This document shows positions 14,801 to 15,690 of a stretch of 15,690 bases of DNA, in pieces (position 1 is the stretch's first letter; each line of letters starts with the position of its first letter). The DNA lies in NCBI GenBank assembly GCA_023489135.1, contig JAMDCE010000411.1, positions 1 through 15,690 of the forward strand, in the 5' to 3' direction. The position numbers were made by a program, and so were the translations under genes. The DNA comes from Chloroflexota bacterium. Its GTDB lineage: Bacteria; Chloroflexota; Chloroflexia; JAMDCE01. The notes beneath the pieces are model-generated. The model was not told where the DNA came from. It saw only the letters and a program-made list of their open reading frames with translations, and did not search any database.

Positions 14801-14830
14801 TTGACATATTAACGGTTGTTCCGTTAGAAT
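14801..14830 (+). promoter_or_regulatory. Promoter of the second M4 peptidase with an inverted repeat in the spacer
   Basis: TTGACA (14801-14806), an 18-base spacer and TAGAAT (14825-14830) form a near-consensus promoter. The spacer holds the inverted repeat TAACGG-TTGTT-CCGTTA (14810-14826), whose right arm overlaps the -10 box by two bases. A repressor or MerR-type regulator binding there is possible. Transcription would start near 14837, giving a leader of only about 20 nt. Confidence 0.7.
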
Positions 14831-14856
14831 CGGCGCGCTCAAAGAAGGGAATAGTA

Positions 14857-15690
14857 TTGAAGAAGCTTTCCAGAGGCATTGCCGCCTTACTCCTGGTCGC
14901 TGCTCTGACCCTTACCTCAGTCTTGGATGCCTGGGCCGGTCCCCCACCTCAGGATCTCGGGCCTTCCGATCTTCTCTCTCACCTGAAACAAACAGCGCAG
15001 GGCGAACTGGACATCAATTGGGATTCTTCCACTGGTATCCCTGACTTCATCCTGGGCAACATTCCCCTGGACGGCCTGGCCGGCGTGAGCGCCGACCCCG
15101 ATACCAAGGCCAGGTCCTTCATCCGTTACTACTCCCGCCTCTTCAAGCTTAAAGACTCTGACAACGAGTTCTCCCTGGTCAGCAATGCGCCCGATGAGCT
15201 CGGGATGATCCACCTCAAGTTCCAGCAATACTACCAGGGAGTCAAAGTCTACGGCAGCCAGCTGGCCGTCCATTTGAAGAATCACACCGTCACGGCCGTC
15301 AACGGGCGTTACACGCCAGATATTTCCCTCTCCGTCACTCCCGAGGTATCAAGCCAGGAGGCGGAGCAAGCAGCCGTGAAAGACCTGGCTGCTCGTAATG
15401 CTTCCGTGGTGCCAGGCAAGACTGAGCTTGTCGTCTACAACGCCGTCGACGGTCCGCACCTGGCCTGGACGACCCGCCTGGCTTCGGACAATCCACCCGG
15501 CCGCTGGGTCTATTTTGTCGACGCCCACAACGGCAGCGTCATCAACAAGTACGACACCATAAAAAGCGCTCGTGACCGGCTCACCTACACCGCCAATTAT
15601 GGAACCGCTCTCCCAGGCAGCCTGGTCGTAACAGAGTCAGGGCCCCTCCCTGGCGCCGATGCCGTTGCCATCAATGCCCACAACAACATC
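14857..15690 (+). CDS. Second secreted M4-type metallopeptidase, N-terminal part (runs off the window)
   Basis: The frame is open for 278 codons from TTG 14857 to the window edge. AAGGGA lies six bases before the TTG, and the product begins with a clean signal peptide (MKKLSRGIAALLLVAALTLT, cleavage after AWA at ~27). The rest is the FTP/PepSY-type propeptide, collinear with the first peptidase: GELDINWDSSTGIPDFILG against GALEISWNAETGIPDFLVG, DELGMIHLKFQQYYQGVKVYG against DELGMTHLKFQQIYQGVKVYG, and VVPGKTELVVY against VLPGKTELLVY. The first peptidase carries about 20 extra residues before the last motif. The visible part ends at INAHNNI, which aligns with AAHNNIG, just before the catalytic domain, so zinc ligands are outside the window. 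The catalytic class is inferred from the paralogue. Confidence 0.88.
   Translation, partial: MKKLSRGIAALLLVAALTLTSVLDAWAGPPPQDLGPSDLLSHLKQTAQGELDINWDSSTGIPDFILGNIPLDGLAGVSADPDTKARSFIRYYSRLFKLKDSDNEFSLVSNAPDELGMIHLKFQQYYQGVKVYGSQLAVHLKNHTVTAVNGRYTPDISLSVTPEVSSQEAEQAAVKDLAARNASVVPGKTELVVYNAVDGPHLAWTTRLASDNPPGRWVYFVDAHNGSVINKYDTIKSARDRLTYTANYGTALPGSLVVTESGPLPGADAVAINAHNNI

Overview
The window reads as a stretch of a bacterial chromosome, most likely from the Chloroflexota. That placement is an inference. It rests on GC-rich coding with frequent TTG/GTG starts, a two-electron NADH/molybdopterin oxidoreductase trio, and secreted proteins carrying an 'LPVVMDN'-type segment after a linker, a motif common in Chloroflexota exoproteins. 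No rRNA or tRNA gene was seen to settle it.

Layout, left to right. (1) The 3' part of a B12-binding-type radical SAM gene (3-1037, + strand), whose start lies before the window. (2) A 487-base gap with a strong sigma70-type promoter (1284-1312) and a roughly 200-nt structured leader. (3) A tight three-gene operon (1525-6217): a NuoE/FdsG-like [2Fe-2S] subunit, a NuoF/FdsB-like flavin subunit and an FdsA/NuoG-like molybdopterin subunit, closed by a perfect 22-bp terminator hairpin at 6240-6285. (4) A small MerR-type DNA-binding protein with a C-terminal coiled coil (6384-6905). (5) A six-hairpin glycosidase resembling GH100 invertases (6978-8171), facing a convergent GT4 glycosyltransferase (8222-9406, minus strand). 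(6) A large secreted thermolysin-type (M4) metallopeptidase with a CUB-like domain and four tandem ~104-residue C-terminal repeats (9882-13064). (7) About 980 bases of repeat-rich non-coding DNA, including three ~55-nt palindromic units. (8) A single-pass membrane protein of unknown function (14045-14614). (9) The 5' end of a second M4-type peptidase (14857 to the window edge), paralogous to the first, with a TTG start.

How the genes fit together. The trio has the gene order and cofactor layout of soluble NAD-dependent formate dehydrogenase (FdsG-FdsB-FdsA). However, its molybdopterin subunit has Ser-Tyr where formate dehydrogenases have Cys/Sec-His, and it ends before the usual C-terminal molybdopterin-dinucleotide-binding domain. 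The flavin subunit also lacks two of the four cysteines of its N-terminal thioredoxin-like cluster site. The electron path from NADH through FMN and Fe-S clusters looks intact, but the reaction at the far end is probably not ordinary formate oxidation. The two M4 peptidases and the membrane protein between them form an extracellular-proteolysis neighbourhood. Each peptidase has its own consensus promoter (TTGACA ... TAGAAT).

The points most worth a second look are the atypical molybdopterin subunit, the tandem repeats of the first peptidase, the peptidase pair, the palindromic repeat cluster at 13468-13678, and the structured leader ahead of the oxidoreductase operon.
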